Shown: positions 1-7,147, counted from the stretch's first letter. The stretch: DNA of 14,187 nucleotides from Treponema sp. UBA6988 (GCA_002448445.1 DJYC01000076.1:1-14187); one strand, 5' to 3'. Notes: a model not told the origin generated them from the sequence alone. Made by a program: numbers and translations.

Positions 1-330
1 CAACCTAATCTTGAAGACTCTGTTTTATCTGCTGGTTCTGAAAAAAATCTGATTAGTGCGCAGAATGTAATTATCAATACAAAAAGCAGAAAGGCTTTTG
101 TATCAGGAAAAGAGATTCATCTTGCAGTAAAGGAATATGAACTGCTTGCCCTTCTTATGGAGAATAAAGGGCAGGTTCTTACCCGAGAGCAAATCCTCGA
201 AAGTGTATGGAATTATGACAAAGAAATAGAAAGCCGCACTCTGGACGTCCATATCGGGCTTTTGCGACAGAAACTAAATAACCAGAAACTGATTGAAACT
301 GTACGCGGAGTGGGATATAGAATTCCTTAA
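1..330 (+). CDS. OmpR/PhoB-family response regulator, C-terminal DNA-binding domain (5' end outside window)
   Basis: The reading frame is open from the first base and ends at TAA 328-330, giving 109 residues of a longer protein. The visible part is a winged-helix effector domain of the OmpR/PhoB class. It has the typical order VKEYELLALLMENKGQVLTR, then EQILESVW, then SRTLDVHIGLLRQKL, ending in the hallmark ETVRGVGYRIP. The first 20 or so residues look like the linker from the missing receiver domain. The family binds direct repeats upstream of target genes after phosphorylation by a partner histidine kinase. No kinase gene follows on this strand, so the partner, if linked, lies upstream of the window. 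The target genes cannot be told from the sequence. Confidence 0.93.
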   Translation, partial: QPNLEDSVLSAGSEKNLISAQNVIINTKSRKAFVSGKEIHLAVKEYELLALLMENKGQVLTREQILESVWNYDKEIESRTLDVHIGLLRQKLNNQKLIETVRGVGYRIP

Positions 331-344
331 GAAGGCAATTATAT

Positions 345-626
345 TTACTTTCTGTTTATAAAATACAATCCCACAAGGCAGATTGCGACGCCAAGTACTT
401 TGCTCCAAGTGATTGATTCTTGATAGCCGATAAGCCCCACAAAAATCAGAATGACTGCCAGCGCCGCGTTTGAAACTGTCGCCAGCGTACTGACTTTCCA
501 GCCAGCCTTGTAAGCAAAGATGAAGCCCACTTCAAGTCCTGTAATTACAATTCCAAGAATGATTGTGGCCCAATTGGTGTGGGAAATCTCTTTGAGAATA
601 TTCCCGCTTGCACAAAATTTGCCTAT
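345..626 (-). pseudogene. DMT/EamA-type small transporter, C-terminal remnant (5' truncated)
   Basis: The minus-strand frame is open from 626 down to the stop at 345-347 and contains no ATG. A GTG at 530 is the only conventional start. The translation has at least two hydrophobic segments, one around NWATIILGIVITGLEVGF and a C-terminal one ending in LGVAICLVGLYFINRK. It also has the FAYKAGWKVSTLATVSN segment I associate with small EamA/DMT-superfamily transporters. Family members have about 140 residues with four to five helices. Here only the last 90 or so residues remain, and a TGA at 627-629 closes the frame upstream. No further matching sequence was seen between 627 and 728. I read it as a gene that lost its first half, although a short protein from GTG 530 cannot be excluded. 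It converges with the response regulator, with 14 bp between their stops. Confidence 0.6.
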
Positions 627-644
627 TCACCATAATGGTATAAC

Positions 645-687
645 AGCTAAGGTTTTAGGCACGTGACAGGAGATGCCTGAATTAGCT
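645..687. repeat. Nested inverted repeat upstream of the DUF554 gene
   Basis: AGCTAA (645-650) pairs with TTAGCT (682-687). Inside it, AGGCA (657-661) pairs with TGCCT (674-678), leaving a 12-nt loop. CAGG (667-670) and CCTG (676-679) offer an alternative inner pairing. It lies in the leader region about 40 bp before the start at 729 and has no T-tract after it, so it does not look like a terminator. It matches no riboswitch consensus that I recognise. It may be a structured leader, an operator, or chance. Confidence 0.35.
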
Positions 688-728
688 TCGGGGATGAGAT
701 AAATTAGAAAGAAGTTTAAGAATAAAAA

Positions 729-1454
729 ATGATAGGCTTAGGAACAATGATTAATTCTGCTGCAATTGTTGCAGGAGGCTTGATAGGACATTTTTCAGGA
801 AAACTTTTCAAGGAAGAACAACAGGATTCTTTAAGCAAGGCTTGCGGAATCAGCGTGCTTTTTATTGCGACTGCCGGTGCCATGCAGGGGATGCTGAGAG
901 TTGATACAGGAAAAATCCTAAGCGGAAAATCCATGCTGGTGGTGCTTACCCTTGCATTGGGAACCATTATTGGAGAGCTTTGCGGCATAGAAAAAGGCTT
1001 TGAACATTTTGGCGAATGGCTTAAAAACAAAACCGGAAACAGCGGCGACAGTCAATTTGTAAACGCTTTTGTTACAGCTTCCCTTACAGTTTGCATTGGA
1101 GCCATGGCAATAGTCGGAGCCATTCAGGACGGCATAAAAGGAGATTTTTCTACACTTGCCGTAAAATCTGTTTTGGATTTTATCATCGTTGCCGTAATGA
1201 CTTCCTCTCTCGGCAAGGGCTGTGCCTTTTCTGCAATACCGGTATTTATTTTTGAAGGTCTTATTACACTTCTGGCAAATCTTATTTCTCCTTTGATGAC
1301 GGAACTTGCAATTGCCTATCTTTCTCTTGTGGGGTCAATCTTGATTTTTTGTGTCGGAGTAAATCTTGTGTGGGGGAAGAAATTCAGGGTTGCAAACATG
1401 CTGCCATCTGTTGTGCTCGCGGTGGCCGCAGCCTACCTTCCTTTCACATTCTAG
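729..1454 (+). CDS. DUF554 family integral membrane protein (YqgA/YdfK-like)
   Basis: This is a 241-residue, strongly hydrophobic protein with about six to seven predicted membrane segments. It starts MIGLGTMINSAAIVAGGLIG and continues with the basic FSGKLFKEEQ loop, the pattern of the DUF554 family (E. coli YqgA is of similar length). Mid-protein segments VCIGAMAIVGAIQDGIKGD and the ending ANMLPSVVLAVAAAY also fit. It is probably an inner-membrane transporter-like protein, but the family's substrate is not firmly known. The ATG at 729 is preceded only by a weak AAGAAG (709-714) and an A-rich stretch. It stands alone, with 44 bp separating it from the next gene, and ends in TAG. Confidence 0.85.
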   Translation: MIGLGTMINSAAIVAGGLIGHFSGKLFKEEQQDSLSKACGISVLFIATAGAMQGMLRVDTGKILSGKSMLVVLTLALGTIIGELCGIEKGFEHFGEWLKNKTGNSGDSQFVNAFVTASLTVCIGAMAIVGAIQDGIKGDFSTLAVKSVLDFIIVAVMTSSLGKGCAFSAIPVFIFEGLITLLANLISPLMTELAIAYLSLVGSILIFCVGVNLVWGKKFRVANMLPSVVLAVAAAYLPFTF

Positions 1455-1498
1455 AACATTTATATCAGTAATTTTTACTTTTTTTAACGGAGGCAAAT

Positions 1499-1975
1499 AT
1501 GTTCAGACAGATGAGAAGGTTTAAGCAGCAGGTTAGTACGGAAAAGTGCATTGAGATTTTGAAAAATGAGTGGCGTGGCGTTTTGGCCCTGCTTGGTGAC
1601 GATGGGTATCCTTACACTGTTCCCATTGATTTTTTTTATGATGAGGACGACGGAAAAATTTATTTTCACTGTGCAAAAGAAGGGCACAAGATTGATGCGA
1701 TTGAAAAATGCAACAAAGCTTCGTTCTGCGTGATGGACCAAGGCTTTAAAAAAGACGGCGATTGGGCACTGAATATTACAAGCGTTGTCTGTTTTGGCCG
1801 CATTAAAAAAGTTGATGATTTTGAAAAGACAAAGGAAAAGGTCTGCAAGCTCGGGGCAAAATATCATCCCTCGGCTGAGTCTGTTCAGATAGAGTGGGAA
1901 CATGCAAAAAACCGTGTCCTCTGCCTTGAGATGACAATTGAGCACATGACAGGAAAACTGGTTAATGAAAAGTAG
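1499..1975 (+). CDS. Pyridoxamine 5'-phosphate oxidase-like (Nim-type) flavin-binding split-barrel protein
   Basis: A 158-residue protein with a strong GGAGG ribosome site at 1489-1493. The start, MFRQMRR, and the segment GVLALLGDDGYPYTVPIDFFYDEDDGKIYFHCAKEGHKIDAI are typical of the Pyridox_ox_2 group that includes NimA-like nitroimidazole reductases. The core is a six-stranded FMN-binding barrel that usually dimerises. Family members bind FMN, F420 or heme and reduce small substrates or act in stress protection. The real substrate here is unknown, and no claim of nitroimidazole resistance can be made from sequence alone. It ends in TAG, 37 bp before the metallo-hydrolase start, and the two are probably cotranscribed. 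It is a different subgroup from the split-barrel protein encoded at 5256-5738. Confidence 0.82.
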   Translation: MFRQMRRFKQQVSTEKCIEILKNEWRGVLALLGDDGYPYTVPIDFFYDEDDGKIYFHCAKEGHKIDAIEKCNKASFCVMDQGFKKDGDWALNITSVVCFGRIKKVDDFEKTKEKVCKLGAKYHPSAESVQIEWEHAKNRVLCLEMTIEHMTGKLVNEK

Positions 1976-2012
1976 CACCGGCAAAACTCGTTTTATTACA
2001 GGAGAAGTGAAA

Positions 2013-2636
2013 ATGATTACGGTAAAAAGAATAAAAGGTGGAACAGACAACTGCTACATTGTTGCAGAAGGAAAAACCGCAATACTCGTAGACACCAGCA
2101 GTAAAGCCGCCCGCGACATGGTAATTGAAGAGTGTGACAAATACCAAATAAAGCTTATTGTCCTTACCCACCCCCACTTTGACCATGCAGAAAATGCAGC
2201 CGAACTTTCAAGAAGATATTCCTGCCCCGTTGCATTCAGCAAAGTGGACGAAGAACTTTTTGACGACTATACCAAGCAGCCACTAAAATCATACGGTCTT
2301 GTAGGAAAAGTTGTACTGGGACTTTCTCTTTCTGCTTTAAAAAACACAAAAGTAGAACGGCCTCAAAATATTGTTTACGTAAAGGAAGGAGACAGTCTTG
2401 CTGAATACGGAATAAATGCAAAAATCATAGAACTTCCTGGGCACACAAAAGGCTCAATAGGAGTTGATGTAGAAGAAAGCCACCTCTTAGTCGGAGACGC
2501 TTTGGACAACTGGATTAAGCCAGCTATGGGACACTTGTATTGCGACATTGACGCAATCAAAAAGACACAGGAAAAAATAAAGGCGCTTGGCAAGCGTACA
2601 ATTTATTTTGGCCACGGAAATCCTGTTAGCCGTTAA
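2013..2636 (+). CDS. Metallo-beta-lactamase-fold hydrolase
   Basis: The 207-residue protein has the full metal-binding signature of the MBL superfamily: H53-x-H55-x-D57-H58 in THPHFDHAE, then a PGHTKGS histidine, a GDALDNW aspartate, and a C-terminal FGHGNP histidine. The compact size and the GHTKGS motif fit the glyoxalase-II/YcbL-like group of thioester or lactone hydrolases, with two zinc ions as usual cofactors. I chose the ATG at 2013 because AGGAGA (2000-2005) lies at ideal spacing. A longer frame from ATG 1965 would overlap the upstream gene and lacks such a site. It sits between a flavin-binding protein and a transglutaminase-like protein on the same strand. The natural substrate is not evident. 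Confidence 0.88.
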   Translation: MITVKRIKGGTDNCYIVAEGKTAILVDTSSKAARDMVIEECDKYQIKLIVLTHPHFDHAENAAELSRRYSCPVAFSKVDEELFDDYTKQPLKSYGLVGKVVLGLSLSALKNTKVERPQNIVYVKEGDSLAEYGINAKIIELPGHTKGSIGVDVEESHLLVGDALDNWIKPAMGHLYCDIDAIKKTQEKIKALGKRTIYFGHGNPVSR

Positions 2637-2650
2637 CAGAAACTAGACTG

Positions 2651-3259
2651 GTGAATAAAAGAAGCACAAATATGGAAGATTTATCTGCCTACTTAAAAGA
2701 AAGTGACTGCATTGATTATACAAATCCTCTCGTTGCAGAAAAAGCAAACCAATTAAAGGCTATCTCTTCCAACAAGCTTGACTACATAGAAAAAGCATAC
2801 AAGTTTGTGCGCGACGAAATTCCGCACACCTGGGATGCAAAACTCACCGTAGTTTCAAAAAATGCCAGCGACGTACTCAAAAACAAAACTGGCATCTGCT
2901 GGACAAAATCATGCCTGCTTGCGGCCTTACTCCGTGCAAACAAAATCCCGGCAGGAATCAGCTACCAGTATTTAACACGCGCCGATGATGCAAGCGACGG
3001 TTACATCATTCATGCATTGAATACTGTTTACATCGATTCGCTACAAAAATGGATTCGCCTTGACGCACGCGGAAACAAAGCAGGAGTAAACGCACAGTTC
3101 AGCCTCGAAAAAGAAATCCTTGCCTTTCCAGCCCGCCCTGAATTTGGCGAAAAAGATTACCGCGACAACCACTGTGACCTGGACCTTCGCCTCAAAGAAA
3201 TTCTAAAGACGAGCAGCAACATCCTCGAAGTCCGCACGGATTTTGAAATAGAGGACTAA
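2651..3259 (+). CDS. Transglutaminase-like cysteine protease-fold protein
   Basis: A 202-residue protein from a GTG start. An alternative ATG at 2672 would trim seven residues, and neither start has a strong ribosome site. The Transglut_core triad can be seen: C83 in TGICWTKSCLLAALLR, H121 in DGYIIHALNTVYID, and D138 in KWIRLDARGNK. The preceding AYKFVRDEIPHTWD segment is also standard for the family. Such stand-alone bacterial proteins are assumed to be proteases, amidases or peptide-crosslinking enzymes. There is no signal peptide, so it should be cytoplasmic. It follows the MBL gene by 14 bp and overlaps nothing downstream. A GAGGA near its end (3251-3255) would serve the original start of the interrupted acetyltransferase. 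Confidence 0.8.
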   Translation: MNKRSTNMEDLSAYLKESDCIDYTNPLVAEKANQLKAISSNKLDYIEKAYKFVRDEIPHTWDAKLTVVSKNASDVLKNKTGICWTKSCLLAALLRANKIPAGISYQYLTRADDASDGYIIHALNTVYIDSLQKWIRLDARGNKAGVNAQFSLEKEILAFPARPEFGEKDYRDNHCDLDLRLKEILKTSSNILEVRTDFEIED

Positions 3260-3263
3260 GCAG

Positions 3264-4121
3264 ATGCTAATAAAAAAATGCTCTCTTTTGGACCTTAAAG
3301 AATTGGCTCAGTTAAACAAGTAGCTCATCGAAGACGAAAAAAACGACAACGCCATGAATTTGGAGCAATTGCAAAAGCGAATGCAAGACTTTCTTAAAAG
3401 CGAATACGATGCATATTTCTTTATGGAAGAAGATTGCGCCATAGGTTATGCCCTTGTCCGCCACACCGCAAAGCCTCTGTATCTTAGGCAGTTTTTTATC
3501 GCTAGAAATTTTAGGCGGCAGGGCAAGGGTAAAGCTGCACTCAAATTTTTATTGGATGAGCTAAAAACAGACAAGATTGACATAGAAGTTCTGTCTTGGA
3601 ACAAGGCTGCAATTAAATTTTGGGAAAGCTGTGGTTTTACAGAACGCAGCCGCTATATGAGGCTGGAAAATTCAGAATCATCATTCTGCATACGAAAACT
3701 TGCGGAAGCTAATATTCCAGAAGCACTTTCTCTTGCATGGAGGGTTTTTACCGAATTCGAGTCGCCGGATTATTCTGCCGAAGGTACAGCATCCTTCCGA
3801 AAGAGCATTAACGATCCTGTATATTTAACCGGCTTGGACTATTACGGAACTTTTAAAGGTAGCAAACTTGTTGCAATCTGTGCCATAAGGGTTCAAAAAC
3901 ACCACATTTGTTTTATGTTTGTAGAGGGCAGCTATCACAGGCGTGGCATTGGAAGCCGTTTGATTCGCCATGTCCTGAATGAATACAAGGGAGAGACTGT
4001 CACGCTCAATTCTTCACCCTACGGCTTGCCCTTTTACAAAGCACTTGGTTTTCTTCCGACGGATAAAGAAAAAACAATCGGCGGAATCCGCTTTACGCCC
4101 ATGAAATACTCAGTGGAATGA
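3264..4121 (+). pseudogene. Double GNAT-domain acetyltransferase interrupted by an in-frame amber codon
   Basis: An ATG at 3264, eight bases after GAGGA (3251-3255), opens a frame that reads MLIKKCSLLDLKELAQLNK, meets TAG at 3321-3323, and continues LIEDEKNDNAMNLEQLQKRM without further stops to TGA at 4119-4121. The NK-x-LIEDE-x-x-(D)N-x-MN pattern is the usual N-terminus of one GNAT subgroup, so the TAG replaces an internal codon, plausibly CAG. After it come two acetyl-CoA-binding domains. The first has RRQGKGKAALKFL and ends near SCGFTERSRYMRLE. The second has HRRGIGSRLIRHV and ends near ALGFLP. Restarting at ATG 3354 would give 255 residues with a first domain lacking its first strand and helix, and no ribosome site precedes it. 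TAG serves as a normal stop elsewhere in the window. The second domain could still be functional if translated. Confidence 0.75.
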
Positions 4122-4137
4122 CAAGGAAGCAAAGAGA

Positions 4138-4713
4138 ATGAATGAAAAATTAATCGAAGAAGCAAAAGTGTACATACAAGAAATATTCAAGAATAATTCT
4201 GATGGACACGATGCAAACCATTCACTAAGAGTTTACAAGAATGCCCTTCAAATTGCAAAAGAATATCCTGACTGCAACATGATGACCGTCGCTTTATCTT
4301 CTTTACTGCATGATGTTGATGACCACAAGCTGTTTGCCACAAAAGACAACATGAACGCAAGACAATTCCTTAAAAATCATAATATTGATAATGATGACAT
4401 CGAGTTTATCTGCCAGATTATCAATGGCGTGTCTTTTAGCAAGAACAAAGAAAGACAACCACAAACCATTGAAGGAAAAATCGTTCAGGACGCAGACAGA
4501 ATAGATGCCATCGGCGCTGTAGGAATAGCAAGAACTTTTGCTTATGGCGGAAAGGCTGGAAGAACACTAGAATCTTCCTTGCGACATTTTAACGACAAGC
4601 TCTTGCTACTTAAAGATAAAATGAACACGCAAGAAGCAAAAAGAATTGCCGAAAGCCGTCATTTGTACATGGAAGAATTCCTAAGTGAATTCCAAAAAGA
4701 AACAAAAATATAA
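4138..4713 (+). CDS. HD-domain phosphohydrolase (YedJ-like)
   Basis: This 191-residue protein shows the HD superfamily metal ligands in order: H28 in GHDANHSLRV, H58-D59 in SLLHDVDDHK, and D118 in QDADRIDAIGAVGIARTFAYGG. The last motif and the length match the YedJ-like branch of cytoplasmic HD hydrolases, which act on phosphate esters or nucleotides. The exact substrate is not known for this branch. The ATG at 4138 has AAGGAAG about eight bases upstream. It lies 16 bp after the interrupted acetyltransferase and is probably the last intact gene of this plus-strand run. The next frame, which starts with a strong ribosome site, is only 17 codons long. Confidence 0.85.
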   Translation: MNEKLIEEAKVYIQEIFKNNSDGHDANHSLRVYKNALQIAKEYPDCNMMTVALSSLLHDVDDHKLFATKDNMNARQFLKNHNIDNDDIEFICQIINGVSFSKNKERQPQTIEGKIVQDADRIDAIGAVGIARTFAYGGKAGRTLESSLRHFNDKLLLLKDKMNTQEAKRIAESRHLYMEEFLSEFQKETKI

Positions 4714-4738
4714 ATTCAATTAAAAAAAACGGAGGCCT

Positions 4739-4792
4739 ATGGAACAGTTAAAAAATCTGAGAGAAACCAGAAGCAAAGAGCTGCTATCATAA
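4739..4792 (+). pseudogene. 17-codon start of a truncated gene behind a perfect ribosome binding site
   Basis: A textbook GGAGG (4731-4735) precedes an ATG that encodes MEQLKNLRETRSKELLS and then TAA (4790-4792). This stop falls within the last codons of the MarR gene on the opposite strand. A normal translation start leading to such a short, charged, helix-like peptide suggests the 5' end of a plus-strand gene whose remainder was replaced when the MarR/flavoprotein cassette arrived. A genuine small protein is the alternative. The parent family cannot be identified from 17 residues. Confidence 0.45.
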
Positions 4793-5236
4793 AACTTCTT
4801 CCGCGTCCTTGCAGTTTTGCAAAACACGTTTTAAGTACTTTTCAAAAACCTCAATTTCCTTTTTAGAAAAGCCCTTGTAAAAAAGCGCGTTTTGTTCGTC
4901 GGAAACCTTTGGAACTTTTTTCTTAAAAATTTCATCCTTGCCTGTTCTTGAAATAAGAGTGGCGCGCTTGTCGTCCGGGCTTGGAACGCGGCAAACAAAG
5001 CCGTCTCGCTCCAAACGGTCGATGATTCCGGTAAGAGTCGCCTTGTCCAAGCTTGTTTTTTCCACCAATTTTTTTATGGGAACCTTGTCTTCGCCCCACA
5101 GGGCAAAAATCACCCTGCCCCGCGCACCGGCGAGGTCTTCCAATCCGTTGCGGCTTAACACGGCATGCCAAACACGCTGGCACACTTGGTTTATTTGCGA
5201 GATAAGAGTTCCGCCTTCCGTCTGACCGTTTTTCAT
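4787..5236 (-). CDS. MarR-family transcriptional regulator
   Basis: A 149-residue winged-helix repressor. The helix-turn-helix and wing read PIKKLVEKTSLDKATLTGIIDRLERDGFVCRVPSPDDKRATLISRT, with the conserved wing motif D-D-K-R. A C-terminal dimerisation helix follows (FSKKEIEVFEKYLKRVLQNC). I chose the ATG at 5236 because GAGGTGAT lies directly before it on the minus strand. A longer frame from 5266 would overlap the upstream flavoprotein gene and has no such site. The regulator is the second gene after the flavoprotein, 19 bp downstream, and both share the promoter at 5770-5798. The 18-bp palindrome there is the obvious candidate for its own operator, so autorepression is likely, possibly relieved by a small phenolic or oxidant ligand. 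That ligand is inference from the family. Confidence 0.9.
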   Translation of the reverse strand: MKNGQTEGGTLISQINQVCQRVWHAVLSRNGLEDLAGARGRVIFALWGEDKVPIKKLVEKTSLDKATLTGIIDRLERDGFVCRVPSPDDKRATLISRTGKDEIFKKKVPKVSDEQNALFYKGFSKKEIEVFEKYLKRVLQNCKDAEEVL

Positions 5237-5255
5237 ATCACCTCGCCTTTTACGC

Positions 5256-5738
5256 TTATTTGCCAACAGAATTTACAGGCTGGCCAAAATTGTGGATGCC
5301 CAAGTTGCCCCAGCAGTGCATGTATTTTGAGGTGAACTTCATAAGCGTGTAATCTGGGTCGGTTGGTCCCTTGTGATAGTAAATGAGCCAGCCGGTCTGC
5401 CAAAAATCCTTTTTAAGGTTCATGTCCGTAACTTCTTCCATCGTTCCGATTGCGGAAATTCCCTTGAACTTTTTGGGAAGAACAAAATAAAGGCACACGT
5501 TGTTGTTAGCACGGATTTGCTTGATTTTACGCGAAGAAGTGTTTGTCGTAAAATAAATCGTGACAGTCTCACCGTCAACACTAATCGCCTTGTCTTTTAG
5601 CTTTGGATATTTTTTTGGATTTGCAAGATTCAAAAGCGCACGGATTTCCGGGAAGCCTTCCGTTTCGTCTTTTCCAAAAGTAGCAATTTGCGCGCATTCT
5701 GATGCCTGGATTACTTTTACAACGTCCTTAATATTCAT
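5256..5738 (-). CDS. Pyridoxamine 5'-phosphate oxidase-family (general-stress-type) flavoprotein
   Basis: A 160-residue FMN-binding split-barrel protein. It starts MNIKDVVKVIQASECAQIATF and shows the core strands VTIYFTTNTSSRKIKQIRANNNVCLYFV and KGISAIGTMEEVTD. The aromatic C-terminal part holds several Trp and Tyr (FWQTGWLIYYHKG, KYMHCWGN). These traits fit the Pyridox_oxidase/general stress protein 26-like group rather than true PdxH, whose substrate motif is not seen. The start follows GGAG on the minus strand. It is the first gene of a two-gene unit with the MarR regulator, so it is probably induced when the repressor releases. A decayed copy of the same gene lies at 10509-10926. Confidence 0.85.
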   Translation of the reverse strand: MNIKDVVKVIQASECAQIATFGKDETEGFPEIRALLNLANPKKYPKLKDKAISVDGETVTIYFTTNTSSRKIKQIRANNNVCLYFVLPKKFKGISAIGTMEEVTDMNLKKDFWQTGWLIYYHKGPTDPDYTLMKFTSKYMHCWGNLGIHNFGQPVNSVGK

Positions 5739-5755
5739 TTTTCGCTCCGGTTAAT

Positions 5756-5773
5756 TAGTTTGTATACAAACTA
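5756..5773. promoter_or_regulatory. 18-bp perfect palindrome, probable MarR operator (intact copy)
   Basis: TAGTTTGTATACAAACTA is a perfect palindrome overlapping the -10 and start region of the flavoprotein-marR promoter. Its length and its place at an autoregulated promoter are usual for MarR operators. The same core recurs at 10944-10961 in front of the decayed copy, with the same offset to the -10. That this MarR binds it is inferred from position. Confidence 0.7.
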
Positions 5774-5798
5774 TATATACTAAGCGAGTTTTTGTCAA
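5770..5798 (-). promoter_or_regulatory. Sigma70-type promoter of the flavoprotein-marR operon
   Basis: On the minus strand a perfect -35 TTGACA (5793-5798) is followed, after a 17-bp spacer, by -10 TATAGT (5770-5775). It lies 32 bp before the flavoprotein ATG. The -10 overlaps the end of the palindrome at 5756-5773, a layout suited to repression by blocking RNA polymerase. Confidence 0.75.
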
Positions 5799-5805
5799 GC
5801 ACACT

Positions 5806-6198
5806 TTATTCCTTTACGAACGAACCTATTTCAATAAGGTTGCCTTCCGGGTCGGCAATGTAGCATGTGCGCTGCCCCCACGGCTCCGTTGTTGGCGGCA
5901 TGACGGGTTGCGCTCCATTTGTCGTTACTTCCGCAAAGGTTTTGTCTACAGCAGCGTAATTTTCAACGCCCAGGGCAATCTCAAATTGTCCGCTGATTTT
6001 ATCGGCGTAGTTGAATTTTGAATTGGTCATCTTTTCAATGTCACCTCTGCCGTACAGCAAAAACAAGGTTCCGTCTTTTTCTAGAAAAACGTTCGTCGTG
6101 TTTTCTTCTTCCTTGATTCCAAAGCCAAGAACGTCGCGGTAAAAGCGCACCATCGTTGGCATATCCTTTACGAAAATTCCAAATCCTTCAAGTTTCAT
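5806..6198 (-). CDS. VOC-superfamily (glyoxalase/bleomycin-resistance-like) protein
   Basis: A 130-residue single VOC protein made of two beta-alpha-beta-beta-beta units. The first begins MKLEGFGIFVKDMPTMVRFYRDVLGFGI. The second ends WGQRTCYIADPEGNLIEIGSFVKE, with the conserved D-P-x-G-N-x-I-E motif. The usual metal ligand in the first strand appears to be replaced by glycine (GFGIFV), so a metal-dependent glyoxalase I role is unlikely. The function is not predictable beyond small-molecule binding or conversion. The ATG at 6198 has AAGGAG six bases upstream, and a longer frame reaching into the AraC gene is not needed. It lies 88 bp downstream of the AraC-type regulator on the same strand and may be its target. 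Confidence 0.82.
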   Translation of the reverse strand: MKLEGFGIFVKDMPTMVRFYRDVLGFGIKEEENTTNVFLEKDGTLFLLYGRGDIEKMTNSKFNYADKISGQFEIALGVENYAAVDKTFAEVTTNGAQPVMPPTTEPWGQRTCYIADPEGNLIEIGSFVKE

Positions 6199-6286
6199 TT
6201 TTTCTCCTTGCAAACTCCGCGTTAACGGTACTGCATAGAAGTAGTATATAACAGATTTTATGCCGCGTATTGTAAAAATCCGACAG

Positions 6287-7111
6287 TTATTTTGCACCGA
6301 GTGCGATTTTGCGGGCTTGAGCAAGAGTCATTCCGTGGAATTTTTTAAAGTCGTTAAGAAGATGTGCCTGATCAAAATAGCCAAAATCGGCGACAGCGTC
6401 CTGTATGTCAAACTTTTTTGAAAAGCAGACACTCTGCCACAGGCTCTGATAGCGTATGAGCGACGAAACTTTTTTGGGCGAGAGGGAAAGCGTTTGCGCA
6501 AAAAATCGTTCCAGTTGGCGTTCGCTTGAATGAATGTCTTTGAGCAGGGAAGAAAGATTTTGAGAGCCCCGGGTGCGAATCATCTGGATTATTGCGTCCA
6601 TGACAATCGGATTCTGTTCCGGTATTTTTGAAGCGGGACGGGCAAGAAGTTCAAGAAGCGTTTCTTCGGCAACCTGCTTGAATTCTTCTAGATTCATAAC
6701 AGGCGAAAGCTTTGCAAGCAGAAGTTTTCTGGCTGTCAAAAAATGTAATTCCAGGCCAAAGAATCCGTTCGCAGTTTTTAAAAGCGGCTCGTCAGAAAAA
6801 ACGGAAGCCTGCCATGCGTAAAATCGGATTCCAAAAAGCCGTCTGTGCTGGCCTTGTGAATGAACTGATGTAAACATTTTGTCGCTCACACCGCAAAAAA
6901 ACATGGAAGAAATTTCGCGTCCGTCAGATTTATTTTCTGTTTCGTCTGTCACAATTATGATGTCTGCGCACAAATCAGGAATAATTGGGGCGGGTAAAAC
7001 TTCATTCCCCGAAGTCCAAAAGGCACGTACATAAGGAGCGAGTTCCTTTGAAGGGAGAAGTTCGCGATAGCCTGAACAAGAAAACGGTGTTGAAGTCAGC
7101 GGAAAAAACAT
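6287..7111 (-). CDS. AraC-family transcriptional regulator
   Basis: From the ATG at 7111 the protein has 274 residues. The C-terminal third holds the two helix-turn-helix units: LSSLLKDIHSSERQLERFF and DIQDAVADFGYFDQAHLLNDFKKFHGMTLAQAR. The latter is the AraC signature with the usual G-(Y)F-D-Q-(A/S)-H-L core. The N-terminal part (YRELLPSKELAPYVRAFWT) resembles the sensor domain found in many such regulators (DUF6597-like). I prefer ATG 7111 to the TTG at 7147 because that TTG is part of a plausible -35 box. The -10 lies six bases before ATG 7111, which implies a leaderless mRNA. The likely targets are the downstream VOC gene or the regulator itself. Confidence 0.87.
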   Translation of the reverse strand: MFFPLTSTPFSCSGYRELLPSKELAPYVRAFWTSGNEVLPAPIIPDLCADIIIVTDETENKSDGREISSMFFCGVSDKMFTSVHSQGQHRRLFGIRFYAWQASVFSDEPLLKTANGFFGLELHFLTARKLLLAKLSPVMNLEEFKQVAEETLLELLARPASKIPEQNPIVMDAIIQMIRTRGSQNLSSLLKDIHSSERQLERFFAQTLSLSPKKVSSLIRYQSLWQSVCFSKKFDIQDAVADFGYFDQAHLLNDFKKFHGMTLAQARKIALGAK

Positions 7112-7117
7112 CTTAAT

Positions 7118-7147
7118 ATTATAACTCGAAAAGCTTACGATTTGCAA
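7118..7147 (-). promoter_or_regulatory. Promoter of the AraC gene, predicted leaderless
   Basis: On the minus strand, TTGCAA (7142-7147) and a consensus TATAAT (7118-7123) are separated by 18 bp. Only six bases lie between the -10 and ATG 7111, so transcription should start at or very near the A of the start codon. No ribosome site is visible. The promoter sits over the 3' end of the preceding small gene. Confidence 0.5.

Noticed and set aside
1454..1487. Rho-independent terminator after DUF554
   Set aside because: The only stem is five AT-rich pairs (AGTAA/TTACT) before a T run, which is too weak to claim.
1965..2012. Longer metallo-hydrolase starting at ATG 1965
   Set aside because: The start overlaps the preceding gene and has no ribosome site, while ATG 2013 has AGGAGA at good spacing and fits the family's usual N-terminus.
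1484..2050. 188-codon antisense frame across the Nim-like gene
   Set aside because: Its translation matches no family I know, and the plus strand there carries two clear genes with ribosome sites. It is a shadow frame.
3321..3323. General amber recoding or TAG suppression in this organism
   Set aside because: TAG ends the DUF554, Nim-like and PhzF genes where the proteins should end, so it works as a normal stop.
5237..5266. Start of MarR at 5266, overlapping the flavoprotein gene
   Set aside because: The extra residues (MANKRKRRGD) are low-complexity and basic, and a strong GAGGTGAT lies just before ATG 5236.
7112..7147. TTG at 7147 as start of the AraC protein
   Set aside because: The TTG lies in a plausible -35 hexamer, has no ribosome site, and ATG 7111 lies six bases after a consensus -10. 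The extra 12 residues are not needed for the domain.
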